Shown in pieces: positions 1 to 9,292 of a stretch of DNA of 64,000 nt. Position numbers and translations under genes: made by a program. The notes beneath the pieces are model-generated. The model saw only the letters and a program-made list of their open reading frames with translations. It searched no databases and was not told where the DNA came from. The stretch's first letter is position 1; the number at the start of each line of letters is the position of its first letter. The DNA is from Flavobacterium sp. CF136. Its GTDB lineage: Bacteria; Bacteroidota; Bacteroidia; Flavobacteriales; Flavobacteriaceae. Location: assembly GCF_000282055.1 (NCBI RefSeq), contig NZ_AKJZ01000021.1, positions 42,838-106,837 of the forward strand. Reading direction: 5' to 3'.

Positions 1-538
1 ACTTCCCTTCTGAACGCAATCCCCTGTAACCTGCAAAAAAGTTAAGGTTTTTTGATGTATTCAAAGTAATAAACGAATCAACGTTCTGCCCTTTACCAAT
101 GGATGTATTAAAAAACAATTCAGTCAAAGGTGTTGCCACAGAGTAATAATGAATTTCATTGGCTTCTAAAAAATTAAAATGTTTCCCTTTAAAACCGATG
201 TCCGGATATGGCGAAAAATCTGTCAGGCTATATTGTAAAGTATTGTAAGTTTGTCCGATATTAGAAAAAGGTAAAAGTCCAAAATTATCCCTTCGGAGAT
301 AATTTTGCTTATAAGCACTTTTTAAGGTTAACGAAGTATCAACAATAGTAGTGTCATGTTCTAGTGTAATAATTTGATATTGCTCAATCTTGGCAATCAG
401 GCTTTTTTTCTTTTTTACAGTATCCGTAATACTTGAATATTTCGAATTCATATCTAAATTATTTTTAGGAACAGTTTTTTCCTGAGAGAATAAGAAGGCT
501 GGTACAACTAATAGATATAGAAAAAAAAATATTCTCAT
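1..538 (-). CDS. Putative outer-membrane porin (Porin_10-like), 3-prime end outside the window
   Basis: An open frame runs from an ATG at 538 to the window edge, about 179 codons. It begins with a signal peptide (MRIFFFLYLLVVPAFLFSQ). The mature start carries KNNLDMNSKYSSITDT, then a DTTIVDTSLTLKSAYKQNYL stretch and NFGLLPFSNIGQTYNTLQYS. From memory this arrangement is typical of the flavobacterial putative porins of the Porin_10 family, beta-barrel proteins of the outer membrane with uncharacterised substrates. The remainder, most of the barrel, lies beyond base 1. The family call rests on recalled sequence patterns and is fairly firm; the transported solute is unknown. Confidence 0.7.
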   Translation of the reverse strand, partial: MRIFFFLYLLVVPAFLFSQEKTVPKNNLDMNSKYSSITDTVKKKKSLIAKIEQYQIITLEHDTTIVDTSLTLKSAYKQNYLRRDNFGLLPFSNIGQTYNTLQYSLTDFSPYPDIGFKGKHFNFLEANEIHYYSVATPLTELFFNTSIGKGQNVDSFITLNTSKNLNFFAGYRGLRSEGK

Positions 539-662
539 TTGATAGCTTTATATATGTATACTAATTTCAATAAAATTGGTCAGGCAAAGGTAAATTATAA
601 ATATGTATAAATAAAAAAACACATCAATTAGTATTTATAAAATTTTAAAACCAGTATAAAAA

Positions 663-686
663 AAACTGCCCAAAATTGGGCAGTTT
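663..686 (-). terminator. Rho-independent terminator after susD
   Basis: A perfect GC-centred inverted repeat (AAACTGCCC at 663-671 and GGGCAGTTT at 678-686) lies just downstream of the SusD-like stop codon on the minus strand, with a T-rich tract following in that direction. It should end the susC-susD transcript. Confidence 0.7.
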
Positions 687-708
687 CTATACATTTTATT
701 AAAAATGA

Positions 709-2184
709 TTATAATTCATTTTGTACAATTAATGGATTAGCATTGATTTCTGCTCTAGGAATCAACCATTGCCATCTTTTATCTGTTACAGGTACATTAA
801 TAACTCCATTTACAATTGCTGAATCATGATTAGCTCCGGATCTGTCTAAAGGAGAATTTGTTCTCTTTAAATCATAAAATCTAAACCCTTCACCCCATAA
901 TTCAATTCTTCTTTGAAATAAAATTTCATCAACCAAAGCTTGTCCTGTGTTTGCAGACAAAACATAAGCCGGATTTCTACTGCTAACCAATGTAAAAAGA
1001 ACTGTTTTTGCGTCTGCCAATCCTAATCTTGCTTTTGCTTCTGCTTCGATAAGATACATTTCAGCAACACGCATATAAGGAACATCACATCTACTGTCAC
1101 CAGTACTTATTGATAAGAATTTCTGACTTGTGTAAGGAAATTTAGCATATGTTGTAGGAAGAGCCAATGCTGTATGAGCACCCGTTTTATCAAATAATTT
1201 TGAACGGACATCTGTTGTTGGAATTAAATTATAAAGTTTACTATTAATCGCCTTTGGACAAGAACGGATAACTGTCGAGTTATAATTTCTGGACATATAA
1301 GCTCCAAAATTACCAAAATAATCTGTTTGAACTTCATTAATATGGCTTCCCCACATCCATTCTCTATTTGTAAAGTCATTAAAACCTTTTACATATTCAT
1401 CTACAGACATTAAAGCGATACCAGTTTTAGCCTTAGCAGCATAATCTGCAGCAATAGCCCAGTTTCCTTGCGTCAATGCAACTCTGGCTTTTAATCCCTG
1501 AGCAACTTTTAAATTCAAATGTGAATTATTTGGTTTTGTGTAACCAACTAATAAAACATTCGCTTCATCCAGGTCTTTGTTAATTTGAGTATAAACTTCT
1601 TCTACAGTTGAACGAGGATAACTTTCATTATCAACAGTTAAAATAACCGGAACACCAAGTTGAGAATTTACAACTCCGTTTTCATATCTTTTTCCAAACA
1701 ACTGAACCAATTGGTAGTGAGAAAAAGCTCTGTAAAGCAATGCTTGCCCTTTTACAATTTTTTTATCAGCATCCGTACCAACAGCTGCATCAACGGCATT
1801 GATAATAGTATTTGCATTCCTGATTATTCTATAATAAGTTCTGTATGGAAATCTTACATCTGTAGAGTTTTCATTTGCCGCACCAGTCCAGTTGTAGCTT
1901 GCTAGAAACCAGCCATTTGTTACAGGAAAAACTATATCATCCCCGGCAATATCTACCTGCTGCATTAAACTCCCTAATCCATTCATATTTTGAGTATCAT
2001 CATACCTGATATACAATGATCTGTGAATACCATTTAACAACGTCATTAAATTGTCTGTTGTTGCCGTAGCACCATCATAATCAACAAATTCAGTTGGTTT
2101 TTGATCTAAAAAATCATCTGAACAAGAAGTAAGCAATAACAATGATATTGCAAAGAATACCTGTTTTATATAATTTGATTTCAT
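709..2184 (-). CDS. RagB/SusD family nutrient-binding outer-membrane lipoprotein
   Basis: 491 residues. The N-terminus has a lipoprotein signal ending in LLLLTSCSDDF, with Cys 21 as the probable lipidated residue. FLDQKPTEF and the C-terminal FRFYDLKR and WQWLIPRAEINANP stretches are characteristic of SusD homologues. The alpha-helical TPR-like fold acts as a surface lid on the TonB-dependent SusC partner and captures the glycan or peptide before import. The gene follows the SusC-like gene after 11 nt on the same strand, the standard susC-susD order. No glycoside hydrolase, sulfatase or sensor gene adjoins the pair, so the substrate cannot be inferred. Confidence 0.93.
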   Translation of the reverse strand: MKSNYIKQVFFAISLLLLTSCSDDFLDQKPTEFVDYDGATATTDNLMTLLNGIHRSLYIRYDDTQNMNGLGSLMQQVDIAGDDIVFPVTNGWFLASYNWTGAANENSTDVRFPYRTYYRIIRNANTIINAVDAAVGTDADKKIVKGQALLYRAFSHYQLVQLFGKRYENGVVNSQLGVPVILTVDNESYPRSTVEEVYTQINKDLDEANVLLVGYTKPNNSHLNLKVAQGLKARVALTQGNWAIAADYAAKAKTGIALMSVDEYVKGFNDFTNREWMWGSHINEVQTDYFGNFGAYMSRNYNSTVIRSCPKAINSKLYNLIPTTDVRSKLFDKTGAHTALALPTTYAKFPYTSQKFLSISTGDSRCDVPYMRVAEMYLIEAEAKARLGLADAKTVLFTLVSSRNPAYVLSANTGQALVDEILFQRRIELWGEGFRFYDLKRTNSPLDRSGANHDSAIVNGVINVPVTDKRWQWLIPRAEINANPLIVQNEL

Positions 2185-2195
2185 AATATTAAATT

Positions 2196-5100
2196 TTAAA
2201 AGTTTAAGTTTAAACCTAATGTAATAACTCTTGAAGGAGTAAATCTGTTCTGAGTAGTTCCATTAAACGTTTGACTTGGATCTGATCCCTGACGTTTAGT
2301 GAATAACATTAAATTTTCACCATTTACATATAAAGTAGCATTATCTATTTTTAATTTTGAAATTAAATTAGATGGCATTTTATACGATAAGTTAATTTGT
2401 CTGAAAGATAAATAATCTGCACCAATCAACCATCTGTCAGAAGCAGCAGAAGACTGGGTATTTCTATTAATATCTAATCTTGGAACATCAGTAATATCTC
2501 CCGGCTTTTGCCATCTGTTGTAAATATCGGTACTCAAAGCTGATCCATAATTATTACCTGTATGCATAAGGGCAGCATAATTAGTATCATACATCTTTCC
2601 GCCTATTTGGTATGCAAACAAAACTTCTAATTTTAAACCTTTGTATTCAACATTAGTTCCAAAACTTCCGTATAAATCAGGAATTGCTGAACCGGAATAA
2701 TGATATAATGCTTTATTTTGGTCAGTTGTTACATTTACACCATTTACAACTCTTTGAGTTGTATCGCCGGCAACAATTAAACTAGGATCTGAAACATACA
2801 AAGCATAACCATCTGCAGGATCCACTCCATACCAATCTCTTAACCAAAAATCATAACGAGATTGTCCAACAGCTAATTTTTTTGTTCCATCAATAATCTC
2901 TTTTTGTGGCAACTTAGTAATTTCGTTTTTAACTGTTGAAGCATTGATATTTAGCCCCCATGAGAAATCAGGTGTTTTTATAATTGTCCCATCTAATGAA
3001 ACTTCAAATCCTCTGTTATACATAGAACCAATATTTTCATATCTGTTATCTAATCCTGAAGACAAAGGATTTGGTACTAAAAATATTAAACCGTCAGTAT
3101 CTCTGTTATAATACTCTACACTACCTTTAAGTCTGTTTTTAAACAACCCAAACTCAATAGCAATATCTGTTTGTGTGTTAACCTCCCACTTCAATTTGTC
3201 TGCTCCGGCAGCATTCGTAATAACTCCGCCTTCACTGCCATTATCAAAACCTAAACTAAATGTCGATTGACTTACATAAAAAGGTAAACTTGCATTATCA
3301 TTGTTACCATCATTACCTACTTGTCCAACCGAAGCTCTTAACTTCAAATCATTTACCCATGAACTATTTTCCAAGAAACTTTCTCTTGAAATTACCCAGG
3401 CTGCTCCAACTGACCAAAAATCACCCCAACGAATATCTTTGGCAAATTTTGAAGAACCATCTCTTCGGAAAGACGCTGAAGCAATATATTTATCTTTATA
3501 GCCATATTCTATTCTTGAAAAATAGGACTCTGTACTATACCCTCTGGTAAAAGAGTTTAAATTAGTGGTAGTCGCATAATTAACAAACTCCGGATTATCA
3601 GGCGAAACCTGTCCTGTCTTAGTACCTGTAGTCCAATTTCTTTCGTAATCATAACTCTCATGACCAAATAAGGCAGATATATTGTGATTTCCAATTTCTT
3701 TAGTATAATTTAATAATTGGTTATAAGTTACACCTGTCAAAATCCTGTCTTCTTTTGATATTAATCCTGTAGGCGCCCCATCTCCAATTTCTGTATTATA
3801 GGTATATGTTCTGTTATAATACGTTTTATCTAAAGAGGCATTAGTTGTAAACTTGAAATCTTTTAAAAATTTAATTTCAAAATATGTTCTGCCGGACAAA
3901 GCCAGGCCTTTTTGATTATCCGTATTATGTAATGTTTCATAAACAATATTTCTACCACTTGAAGCTCCGGAACCTCTAGCAGTCGAGTAAACTTTATTCC
4001 CTAATCCATCAAGTACATAATCTCCATTTGCCGTATGATCGTACACAGGATAAATTGGCCCCATATATCTGATTGTTCTGAATGCATTATTAAAAGAACT
4101 TGTATTATCTACCCCATCAACAGCCAAATCTGAATTGGTAGATGTTGCTGATAAATTCATTCCGGTTTTCAACCAATCATTCAAAGAAGTATTAAGATTC
4201 AAACGGGCTGCAACTCTTTCATAATCTGATTTTCGAATGTAACCTTCTTCATTTAAATATCCTATCGATGCAAAATAATTAGACTTTTCCGTTTTACCCT
4301 GATAAGAAAAGTCAGTATTTTGACGAACTCCGGCTCTTTCCAGCTCCCTTGTCCAATCTAAATCGTTCGGATATAATAATTGAGCATTTGGATTTAATTT
4401 ACCATCAGTCCCTACAACCTGATTACCAGGAACATTAAAAGGATTTGTTATCAAAACAACCGGAACTCTTCCTGATGCATATAAGTTTGCAGCATCAATT
4501 TGAGTTTGATTTGCCATAGGGCGGCTATTTCTGATTGCTTCCCATTCTAAAGGGTAGTAATCCAAAGCTCCCACTCTGTCATATTCCTTAATCAATCTGG
4601 AAGTTAAACCCTGGCTAACATTCAATGTGAACTTATCTTTTGAAGACTTACCCATCTTTGTAGTAATAATTACAACACCATTGGCTGCTTTTGAACCATA
4701 TAACGAAGTTGATGCTGCATCTTTTAAAACACTTAAGCTTTCGATATCATTTGAATTCAAGTTACTGATATCACCAGAAAAAGGAACTCCATCCACAACA
4801 TAAAGAGGGCTGTTTCCTAAAGTTATTGAACTAAAACCACGTATTCTTATATTTGGAGCTGAGCCTGGTTGTCCGGCAGCACTTTGAATTTGAACACCGG
4901 CAGCACTACCTTCAATAACAGACAAAGCATTCGTTAAGGATCTATTCTCAAGTTGTTCCGCTTTAATCTGAACTGCTGAACCAGTATAAGAACTTTTTTT
5001 AGCTTTACCATAAGCAACAACCACGACTTCTTCCAAAGCCTTTCCTGAATCTGCCATCTTTACGTTTACTTTAGATGAAGGGCCAACAGTAACCATAACG

Positions 5101-5336
5101 TCATCCATTCCAACATAAGAAAAGACCAGTACATCACCTGGTTTAGCTTTAACAGAAAAGCCTCCGTCAAAATCTGTCTGGGCACTATTTTTTGTCCCCT
5201 TAACAACAACATTAACACCAGGAATAACCCCTGTATCACCAGAGACAACACCAGTAACAATTCCCTCTTGAGCAAAAGAAAACTGCATAGACAACGCTAT
5301 CAATAGCGTAAAAATCCATTGTAATTTTAATTTCAT
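2196..5336 (-). CDS. SusC/RagA-type TonB-linked outer-membrane transporter
   Basis: About 1046 residues. The start is placed at the ATG at 5336 (MKLKLQWIFTLLIALSMQFS) because a clean signal peptide begins there; an in-frame ATG at 5366 would add ten polar residues. Domains in order: signal peptide, carboxypeptidase-regulatory-like domain (GVVSGDTGVIPGVNVVVKGT), a TonB-box-like VVVVAYG, a plug domain with the SusC hallmark PLYVVDGVPF and SLSVLKDAASTSLYGSKA, and a long beta-barrel ending in an aromatic residue (LGLNLNF). The protein imports an oligomeric nutrient through the outer membrane using ExbBD-TonB energy, together with the SusD partner downstream. Length and motifs are full and intact. 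The substrate is unknown. Confidence 0.95.
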   Translation of the reverse strand: MKLKLQWIFTLLIALSMQFSFAQEGIVTGVVSGDTGVIPGVNVVVKGTKNSAQTDFDGGFSVKAKPGDVLVFSYVGMDDVMVTVGPSSKVNVKMADSGKALEEVVVVAYGKAKKSSYTGSAVQIKAEQLENRSLTNALSVIEGSAAGVQIQSAAGQPGSAPNIRIRGFSSITLGNSPLYVVDGVPFSGDISNLNSNDIESLSVLKDAASTSLYGSKAANGVVIITTKMGKSSKDKFTLNVSQGLTSRLIKEYDRVGALDYYPLEWEAIRNSRPMANQTQIDAANLYASGRVPVVLITNPFNVPGNQVVGTDGKLNPNAQLLYPNDLDWTRELERAGVRQNTDFSYQGKTEKSNYFASIGYLNEEGYIRKSDYERVAARLNLNTSLNDWLKTGMNLSATSTNSDLAVDGVDNTSSFNNAFRTIRYMGPIYPVYDHTANGDYVLDGLGNKVYSTARGSGASSGRNIVYETLHNTDNQKGLALSGRTYFEIKFLKDFKFTTNASLDKTYYNRTYTYNTEIGDGAPTGLISKEDRILTGVTYNQLLNYTKEIGNHNISALFGHESYDYERNWTTGTKTGQVSPDNPEFVNYATTTNLNSFTRGYSTESYFSRIEYGYKDKYIASASFRRDGSSKFAKDIRWGDFWSVGAAWVISRESFLENSSWVNDLKLRASVGQVGNDGNNDNASLPFYVSQSTFSLGFDNGSEGGVITNAAGADKLKWEVNTQTDIAIEFGLFKNRLKGSVEYYNRDTDGLIFLVPNPLSSGLDNRYENIGSMYNRGFEVSLDGTIIKTPDFSWGLNINASTVKNEITKLPQKEIIDGTKKLAVGQSRYDFWLRDWYGVDPADGYALYVSDPSLIVAGDTTQRVVNGVNVTTDQNKALYHYSGSAIPDLYGSFGTNVEYKGLKLEVLFAYQIGGKMYDTNYAALMHTGNNYGSALSTDIYNRWQKPGDITDVPRLDINRNTQSSAASDRWLIGADYLSFRQINLSYKMPSNLISKLKIDNATLYVNGENLMLFTKRQGSDPSQTFNGTTQNRFTPSRVITLGLNLNF

Positions 5337-5699
5337 TTTAATATATTTTGAATTAGTATGAAGCAAACATCTTAATTATTTCTTAATATACCAAACAAAA
5401 TTTAATATCATATTTGTATTTTTTTAATATTACTTTAACATGTAATTGTAATTTGCTATATTTTAATTGCAAAAAATAGATAATTCTTAAAAATAAGCTT
5501 TATTTTTAATTTTTACACAATGCTTCATTTTAACATTTTTAAATCTAAAACATTTGAAAATTATTCATTAAACAAATAAATAGTTAACAATTTATTAAAA
5601 AACCAAAATAAACCACACTTCACAAAATAATCACAAAAGCAATAATAATTTTTAAAAAAATATTTTTAATATTTGCAATAAAAAAGTATATTTCACCAA
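5337..5699. other. AT-rich divergent intergenic region between susC and rnhB
   Basis: About 360 nt, very AT-rich, lying between divergently transcribed genes, so it should hold both promoters. I found no exact TAnnTTTG element; TATATTTC about 12 nt before rnhB is a near miss. No ORF, hairpin or repeat stands out. Confidence 0.5.
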
Positions 5700-6359
5700 A
5701 TGCTTCAAAAAAATTTTTCAGGATATGTTTTCGAAACCGGGACCGATGAAGCCGGACGTGGTTGCTTAGCCGGTCCTGTGACAGCAGCGGCAGTAATTTT
5801 ACCCGCTCATTTTGAACATTCTGACCTGAATGACAGTAAACAGCTTTCAGAAAAAATAAGGGAACTTTTAAAACCAATTATAGAAGAACATGCCATTTGT
5901 TATGCTGTAACCCATTTACATCCGAATGAAATTGACGAAATAAACATTCTCAATGCTTCAATGAAAGGAATGCAGGAATGTATATTGAAATTAAATCAAA
6001 CACCCGAATTTATTATTGTAGATGGAAACCGCTCTCTAAATGCCAAATTAGGTTTGAAAAACACTTTTGGAAAACAATTTTCTATAACCGAAATAGAATT
6101 ATTAAAATCAATTCCGAATCAAAGTATTATTAAAGGAGATTCTAAATTCTTAAGTATTGCAGCAGCTTCAGTTTTGGCAAAAACCTATCGGGATGAATAT
6201 ATGAATCAAATTCATGAAGAATTCCCAATGTACAACTGGAAACAAAATAAAGGTTATCCCACCAAAGAGCATCGCGAAGCCATCAGAAAATATGGCCCTA
6301 CAAAATATCATCGAATGAGTTTCAGGCTTTTGCCGGAACAACTCGAATTAGATTTTTAA
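5700..6359 (+). CDS. rnhB: Ribonuclease HII
   Basis: 219 residues. Removes ribonucleotides and RNA primers from RNA-DNA hybrids in the cytoplasm, using two metal ions. The diagnostic N-terminal [14 protein letters not shown] supplies the first catalytic Asp-Glu pair (about residues 17-18). The second acidic residue is in [10 protein letters not shown], and [17 protein letters not shown] is the conserved RNase HII block with its final Asp. The C-terminal [20 protein letters not shown] is also typical. Length matches the family. The gene stands alone, divergent from susC, and ends in a strong terminator. Confidence 0.96.
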   Translation: MLQKNFSGYVFETGTDEAGRGCLAGPVTAAAVILPAHFEHSDLNDSKQLSEKIRELLKPIIEEHAICYAVTHLHPNEIDEINILNASMKGMQECILKLNQTPEFIIVDGNRSLNAKLGLKNTFGKQFSITEIELLKSIPNQSIIKGDSKFLSIAAASVLAKTYRDEYMNQIHEEFPMYNWKQNKGYPTKEHREAIRKYGPTKYHRMSFRLLPEQLELDF

Positions 6360-6361
6360 AC

Positions 6362-6395
6362 AAAAAAGACTTATCACATTTGATAAGTCTTTTTT
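6362..6395 (+). terminator. Terminator of rnhB
   Basis: Perfect 15-bp stem (6362-6376 with 6381-6395), CATT loop, T-run in the right arm, starting 3 nt after the stop codon. The A-run on the left arm lets it work for minus-strand transcription too. Confidence 0.85.
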
Positions 6396-6498
6396 GTTTT
6401 TCCTAAAACTGAATTTTATATTCAATATCCGTCAAAAGCAGATCAGATTCTTTTAATTTTTTTATATTTTTCGTTAAACGATTATACTATCTGAAAAA

Positions 6499-7197
6499 TT
6501 AAACAAATTCAGCTTCAAATAAATTAGTCATATGTTTTACGATTTTAGCTTTCACCTCATTCTCATCAACCTTATCAACTCCTAATTCTACATGCAAAGA
6601 TGTAACCCCTTTGCCACGAATTCCACACGGAATAATATTATCAAAGTAACCCAAATTTACATTCACATTTAAGGCAAATCCGTGCATGGTTACCCAACGT
6701 GAAGCACGTACACCAAGCGCACAAATTTTTCTGGCAAACGGAGTTCCGGCACCAAGCCAGACTCCGGTTTCACCTTCGCTTCTGCCGCATTCCAAGCCAT
6801 ACTCAGCCAATGTCAGAATAATAGACTCTTCCAAAAAACGCAAATATTTATGAATGTCCGTAAAAAAATTTTCCAGGTCTAAAATCGGATACCCTACAAT
6901 TTGTCCCGGTCCGTGATACGTAATATCACCACCGCGATTAATTTTATAAAAGGTTGCGCCTTTGGCTTCAAGCTGTTTTTCGTTTAAAAGTAAATTTTCA
7001 AGATCACCGCTTTTACCCAAAGTATAAACATGTGGATGCTCTACAAACAACAGATAATTTGGAGTTGGCAAATCGAGTTCTTCTCTTCTGTTTTTTATTT
7101 TTAAGTCAACAATATCCGCAAAAAGTTCTTCCTGATATTCCCAGGCTTCCTTATAATCTTTTTGACCTAAATCCTTAAGTTGAATAGTTTTATTCAT
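6499..7197 (-). CDS. lipB: Octanoyl-[acyl-carrier-protein]:protein N-octanoyltransferase
   Basis: 232 residues. Transfers octanoate from ACP to the lipoyl domains of 2-oxoacid dehydrogenases and GcvH, the first step of lipoate synthesis. Visible signatures: FVEHPHVYTLGKSG, INRGGDITYHGPGQIVGYPI (the LipB signature), ARKICALGVRASRWVTMHGFAL with the catalytic Lys, and NIIPCGIRGKGVTSL with the active-site Cys. The start at 7197 lies 5 nt from the stop of the lipoprotein gene upstream, so the two are probably co-transcribed. Identification is firm. Confidence 0.96.
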   Translation of the reverse strand: MNKTIQLKDLGQKDYKEAWEYQEELFADIVDLKIKNRREELDLPTPNYLLFVEHPHVYTLGKSGDLENLLLNEKQLEAKGATFYKINRGGDITYHGPGQIVGYPILDLENFFTDIHKYLRFLEESIILTLAEYGLECGRSEGETGVWLGAGTPFARKICALGVRASRWVTMHGFALNVNVNLGYFDNIIPCGIRGKGVTSLHVELGVDKVDENEVKAKIVKHMTNLFEAEFV

Positions 7198-7202
7198 TTT
7201 TA

Positions 7203-7961
7203 TTATTTTTCAAACTCAACTTCAAAGTTAAGTTTGTCGGGATTGTCCATATAATCCGTGAATGGATATTGAATTGTAATCGTTTTTCGATCTTCGCTAA
7301 ATAAAGCATTTGGATTAGATACTTTTTTGATTTTTTTCGGAAAGTGGTATTTTAAAATATAATTTGACGAAGCAAAAATCATTTTAGACATATCAGCTGC
7401 CGAATCATTCACTTTTTCAGCAAGTTTTTGCTTGTCTATTATTGCTTTTCTGATAAACTTCTTTCCGTCATAAGCGTAATTTAATTTACTGTTATTGTTA
7501 CCAAAATTACCCCCAAATGGAGTTGCTGTACCACCACCCTGTTCTAATTTCTGAAAAGTGCTCATCGTCTGCAATATGTCCTGCAACTCGTTCACATTTT
7601 TAAAATCGGTAGAAAGTGTCATTAGAAATTCTTTCTTTTCACTGTTCATTTTGGTGTTTATCACAAAATTTTCCAGTTTTTTAAGTTCTTTTTGAGCTTC
7701 CGGAGAAAGCTTTGCGATACTGTCTTTTTTTTCTTCCAGTAATTGTTTGAAAGTAAAAGTAGAATCGATATTTTTCTTCGCATCAGCTCCCATTTGGCTG
7801 CCAATTTGATCTCCGGCCATTGCCATTAAGGAAGAGCCGTCCATGTCTACTGAAAACTTTCCGGCACCGTTATCATTTACGTAAATATTTTCAGTGAAAG
7901 TACAACTTGTAAGAGTCACCAATAAAAAAGAAAAACTAAGCAATTTATATATTTTCATCAT
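7203..7961 (-). CDS. Uncharacterised lipoprotein, paralogue of the gene at 8050-8775
   Basis: 252 residues, starting MMKIYK; the second Met at 7958 is equally possible. The lipoprotein signal ends LLVTLTSCTF. The mature protein begins TENIYVNDNGAGKFSVDMDG, contains a charged helical middle, and ends with YHFPKKIKKVSNPNALFSED followed by a short beta-rich tail. The same layout (TETIHLNPDGSGN... and YHFPRKIKSVSNEKAI...) occurs in the next gene, so the two are paralogues. I do not recognise a named function. A TATCTTTG promoter motif lies 15 nt before the start, and lipB follows 5 nt after the stop. Confidence 0.75.
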   Translation of the reverse strand: MMKIYKLLSFSFLLVTLTSCTFTENIYVNDNGAGKFSVDMDGSSLMAMAGDQIGSQMGADAKKNIDSTFTFKQLLEEKKDSIAKLSPEAQKELKKLENFVINTKMNSEKKEFLMTLSTDFKNVNELQDILQTMSTFQKLEQGGGTATPFGGNFGNNNSKLNYAYDGKKFIRKAIIDKQKLAEKVNDSAADMSKMIFASSNYILKYHFPKKIKKVSNPNALFSEDRKTITIQYPFTDYMDNPDKLNFEVEFEK

Positions 7962-7975
7962 AATTTATTTTTTCT

Positions 7976-7983
7976 CAAAGATA
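7976..7983 (-). promoter_or_regulatory. Bacteroidota -7 element for lipoprotein-lipB transcript
   Basis: TATCTTTG on the minus strand matches TAnnTTTG and ends 15 nt before the ATG at 7961. No convincing -33 TTG was located. Confidence 0.45.
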
Positions 7984-8049
7984 CGGAGTCTATTTTAAAA
8001 TATTTAATCGTTGAATCGTTTGTTGAAATAACAAAGCTTAAAAGACTTT

Positions 8050-8775
8050 TCACTCCAAAACCACTTCTAGACTTGCACTTTCCGGATTTTGCAGACAATC
8101 TGAAAGCTGCAAAACCAATTTGAGTGACTTATTATCGGAGCAAATAATTGCTTTTTCATTAGAAACTGATTTTATTTTTCGAGGAAAATGGTAGTCTAGA
8201 GTAAGAGTCTGAACTAATTTAAATCCGGAAGTTTTCTTTTTAAATCCCTCAATCTCGTCTTGTTTTTTCTTTAATTCTGCCAAATCTGTAACTTTTACAA
8301 CTCTTTTAAAAGTTGTCCCGTCAAAAGAAAAACTAACATGATAATAATGTTCTTCGGCACTTAAGGCGTAATTGTGCTTCAAATCATCGGCATATTCTAC
8401 AGTTTTATATAAATCTGCAATATCTTCTGTTTTATTAAAACTCTGTGTGAATGTATTTTTAACTTCTTTCTCGAAGGAACTTTCTTTGAGATGAACTTTT
8501 ACATCTTTATATTGATTAAAAACTATTTTTTCTGATGCAGGAAGTTTTGCGAAATTTTCAGCATATTTTGTGATGTATTCCTGAAAAACGTAAGTGGTAT
8601 CCCGAAATATTTCTTCTTTAGCATAATTTTCTCCGGACAATTGCATATAACTGTGCTCGTCGCGAATTGCTATGGTTTCTATATTTCCGCTTCCGTCCGG
8701 GTTTAAATGAATCGTTTCGGTAATTTGACAGCTTGTTGTGAGAATTAGAAATAGCAGGATTGATAAGTATTTCAT
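8050..8775 (-). CDS. Uncharacterised lipoprotein, paralogue of the gene at 7203-7961
   Basis: 241 residues with a short lipoprotein signal (MKYLSILLFLILTTSCQI). The mature N-terminus TETIHLNPDGSGNIETIAI matches the paralogue downstream, as do the central charged helical region and the C-terminal YHFPRKIKSVSNEKAI block. Overall divergence is high, so the duplication is old. Probably anchored in the periplasm or outer membrane; the role is unknown. Confidence 0.75.
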   Translation of the reverse strand: MKYLSILLFLILTTSCQITETIHLNPDGSGNIETIAIRDEHSYMQLSGENYAKEEIFRDTTYVFQEYITKYAENFAKLPASEKIVFNQYKDVKVHLKESSFEKEVKNTFTQSFNKTEDIADLYKTVEYADDLKHNYALSAEEHYYHVSFSFDGTTFKRVVKVTDLAELKKKQDEIEGFKKKTSGFKLVQTLTLDYHFPRKIKSVSNEKAIICSDNKSLKLVLQLSDCLQNPESASLEVVLE

Positions 8776-8889
8776 TTTTTTGAGAAAGATTCTGAGGTTG
8801 TGAGTTGCTAAGATACTGAGTTTTTATCTCAATTTCTTATAGAAATATTTTTGTTTTTTATCATTATTGATAAAGAATTTACCTCAACA

Positions 8890-9056
8890 AAACCTTCCAA
8901 ATATGAGCCGTTCCTACGGAACTGAATTGGAAAACGTTTTATTTTTCAACGGATTGAAATCCGTTGCTACAAAATAAATCATTCCTCCGGAATTTTGCCG
9001 AAAGAGTTCCATAAGAACAAAGCATATTGCAGGGATGGATTTTAATCCGTCCTTTT
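8890..9056. repeat. REP-like hairpin cluster (ACGGATT...AATCCGT type)
   Basis: In the 517-nt gap before lysS three small palindromes follow one another. The first is GTTCC-TAC-GGAAC near 8910-8925. The second is CAACGGAT (8947-8954) with ATCCGTTG (8959-8966). The third is an imperfect GGATGGAT with ATCCGTCC around 9031-9052. There is no ORF. They look like dispersed flavobacterial intergenic repeats that recur in the form 'acggattgaaatccgt', known to me only as a recurring pattern; function unknown. Confidence 0.5.
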
Positions 9057-9116
9057 TGATATGCGGATTTTATAAACACCCTCAACCAAAAGGTCCTTTA
9101 AAAACATAAATATCTA

Positions 9117-9194
9117 ATCCAGCCCCGATAGAAGTGGTATCCTTTTTTGCTTTTTATGCAAAAAAGATATAACGGATAGCGGGACAAAAGGGCA
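9117..9194 (+). ncRNA. Candidate structured RNA element, copy 1 (possibly Flavo-1 motif)
   Basis: The segment AGCCCCGATAGAAGTGGTAT, then CCTTTTTTGC and its complementary hairpin arm, then AAAAGATATAACGGATAGCG, recurs in altered form at 47493-47576. The terminal helix co-varies between copies (CCCG with CGGG here, CCAG with CTGG there) and the inner hairpin has a different sequence but the same shape. This suggests a conserved RNA fold. It lies about 70 nt before the lysS promoter. Assignment to the Rfam Flavo-1 class is from memory and unverified. Confidence 0.5.
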
Positions 9195-9262
9195 TTGAAA
9201 CTTCTTAATTTTCTGCTACAAAAAATCTAAAATCTGCATTCTGAAATCTGCATTCTTTTCTT

Positions 9263-9270
9263 TATCTTTG
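9263..9270 (+). promoter_or_regulatory. Bacteroidota -7 element of lysS
   Basis: TATCTTTG matches TAnnTTTG and ends 22 nt before the lysS ATG, giving a short leader. Confidence 0.6.
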
Positions 9271-9292
9271 CGCACTTAAAAAACAGTATATA

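Noticed and set aside
5066..5275. Small minus-strand ORF overlapping the susC start
   Set aside because: It lies out of frame inside the strongly coding SusC N-terminus and shows no signal or family; a shadow ORF.
709..5366. SusCD pair as part of a polysaccharide utilisation locus with the GH5 or amylase genes
   Set aside because: The enzymes lie more than 30 kb away, separated by unrelated genes, so a shared locus is not supported.
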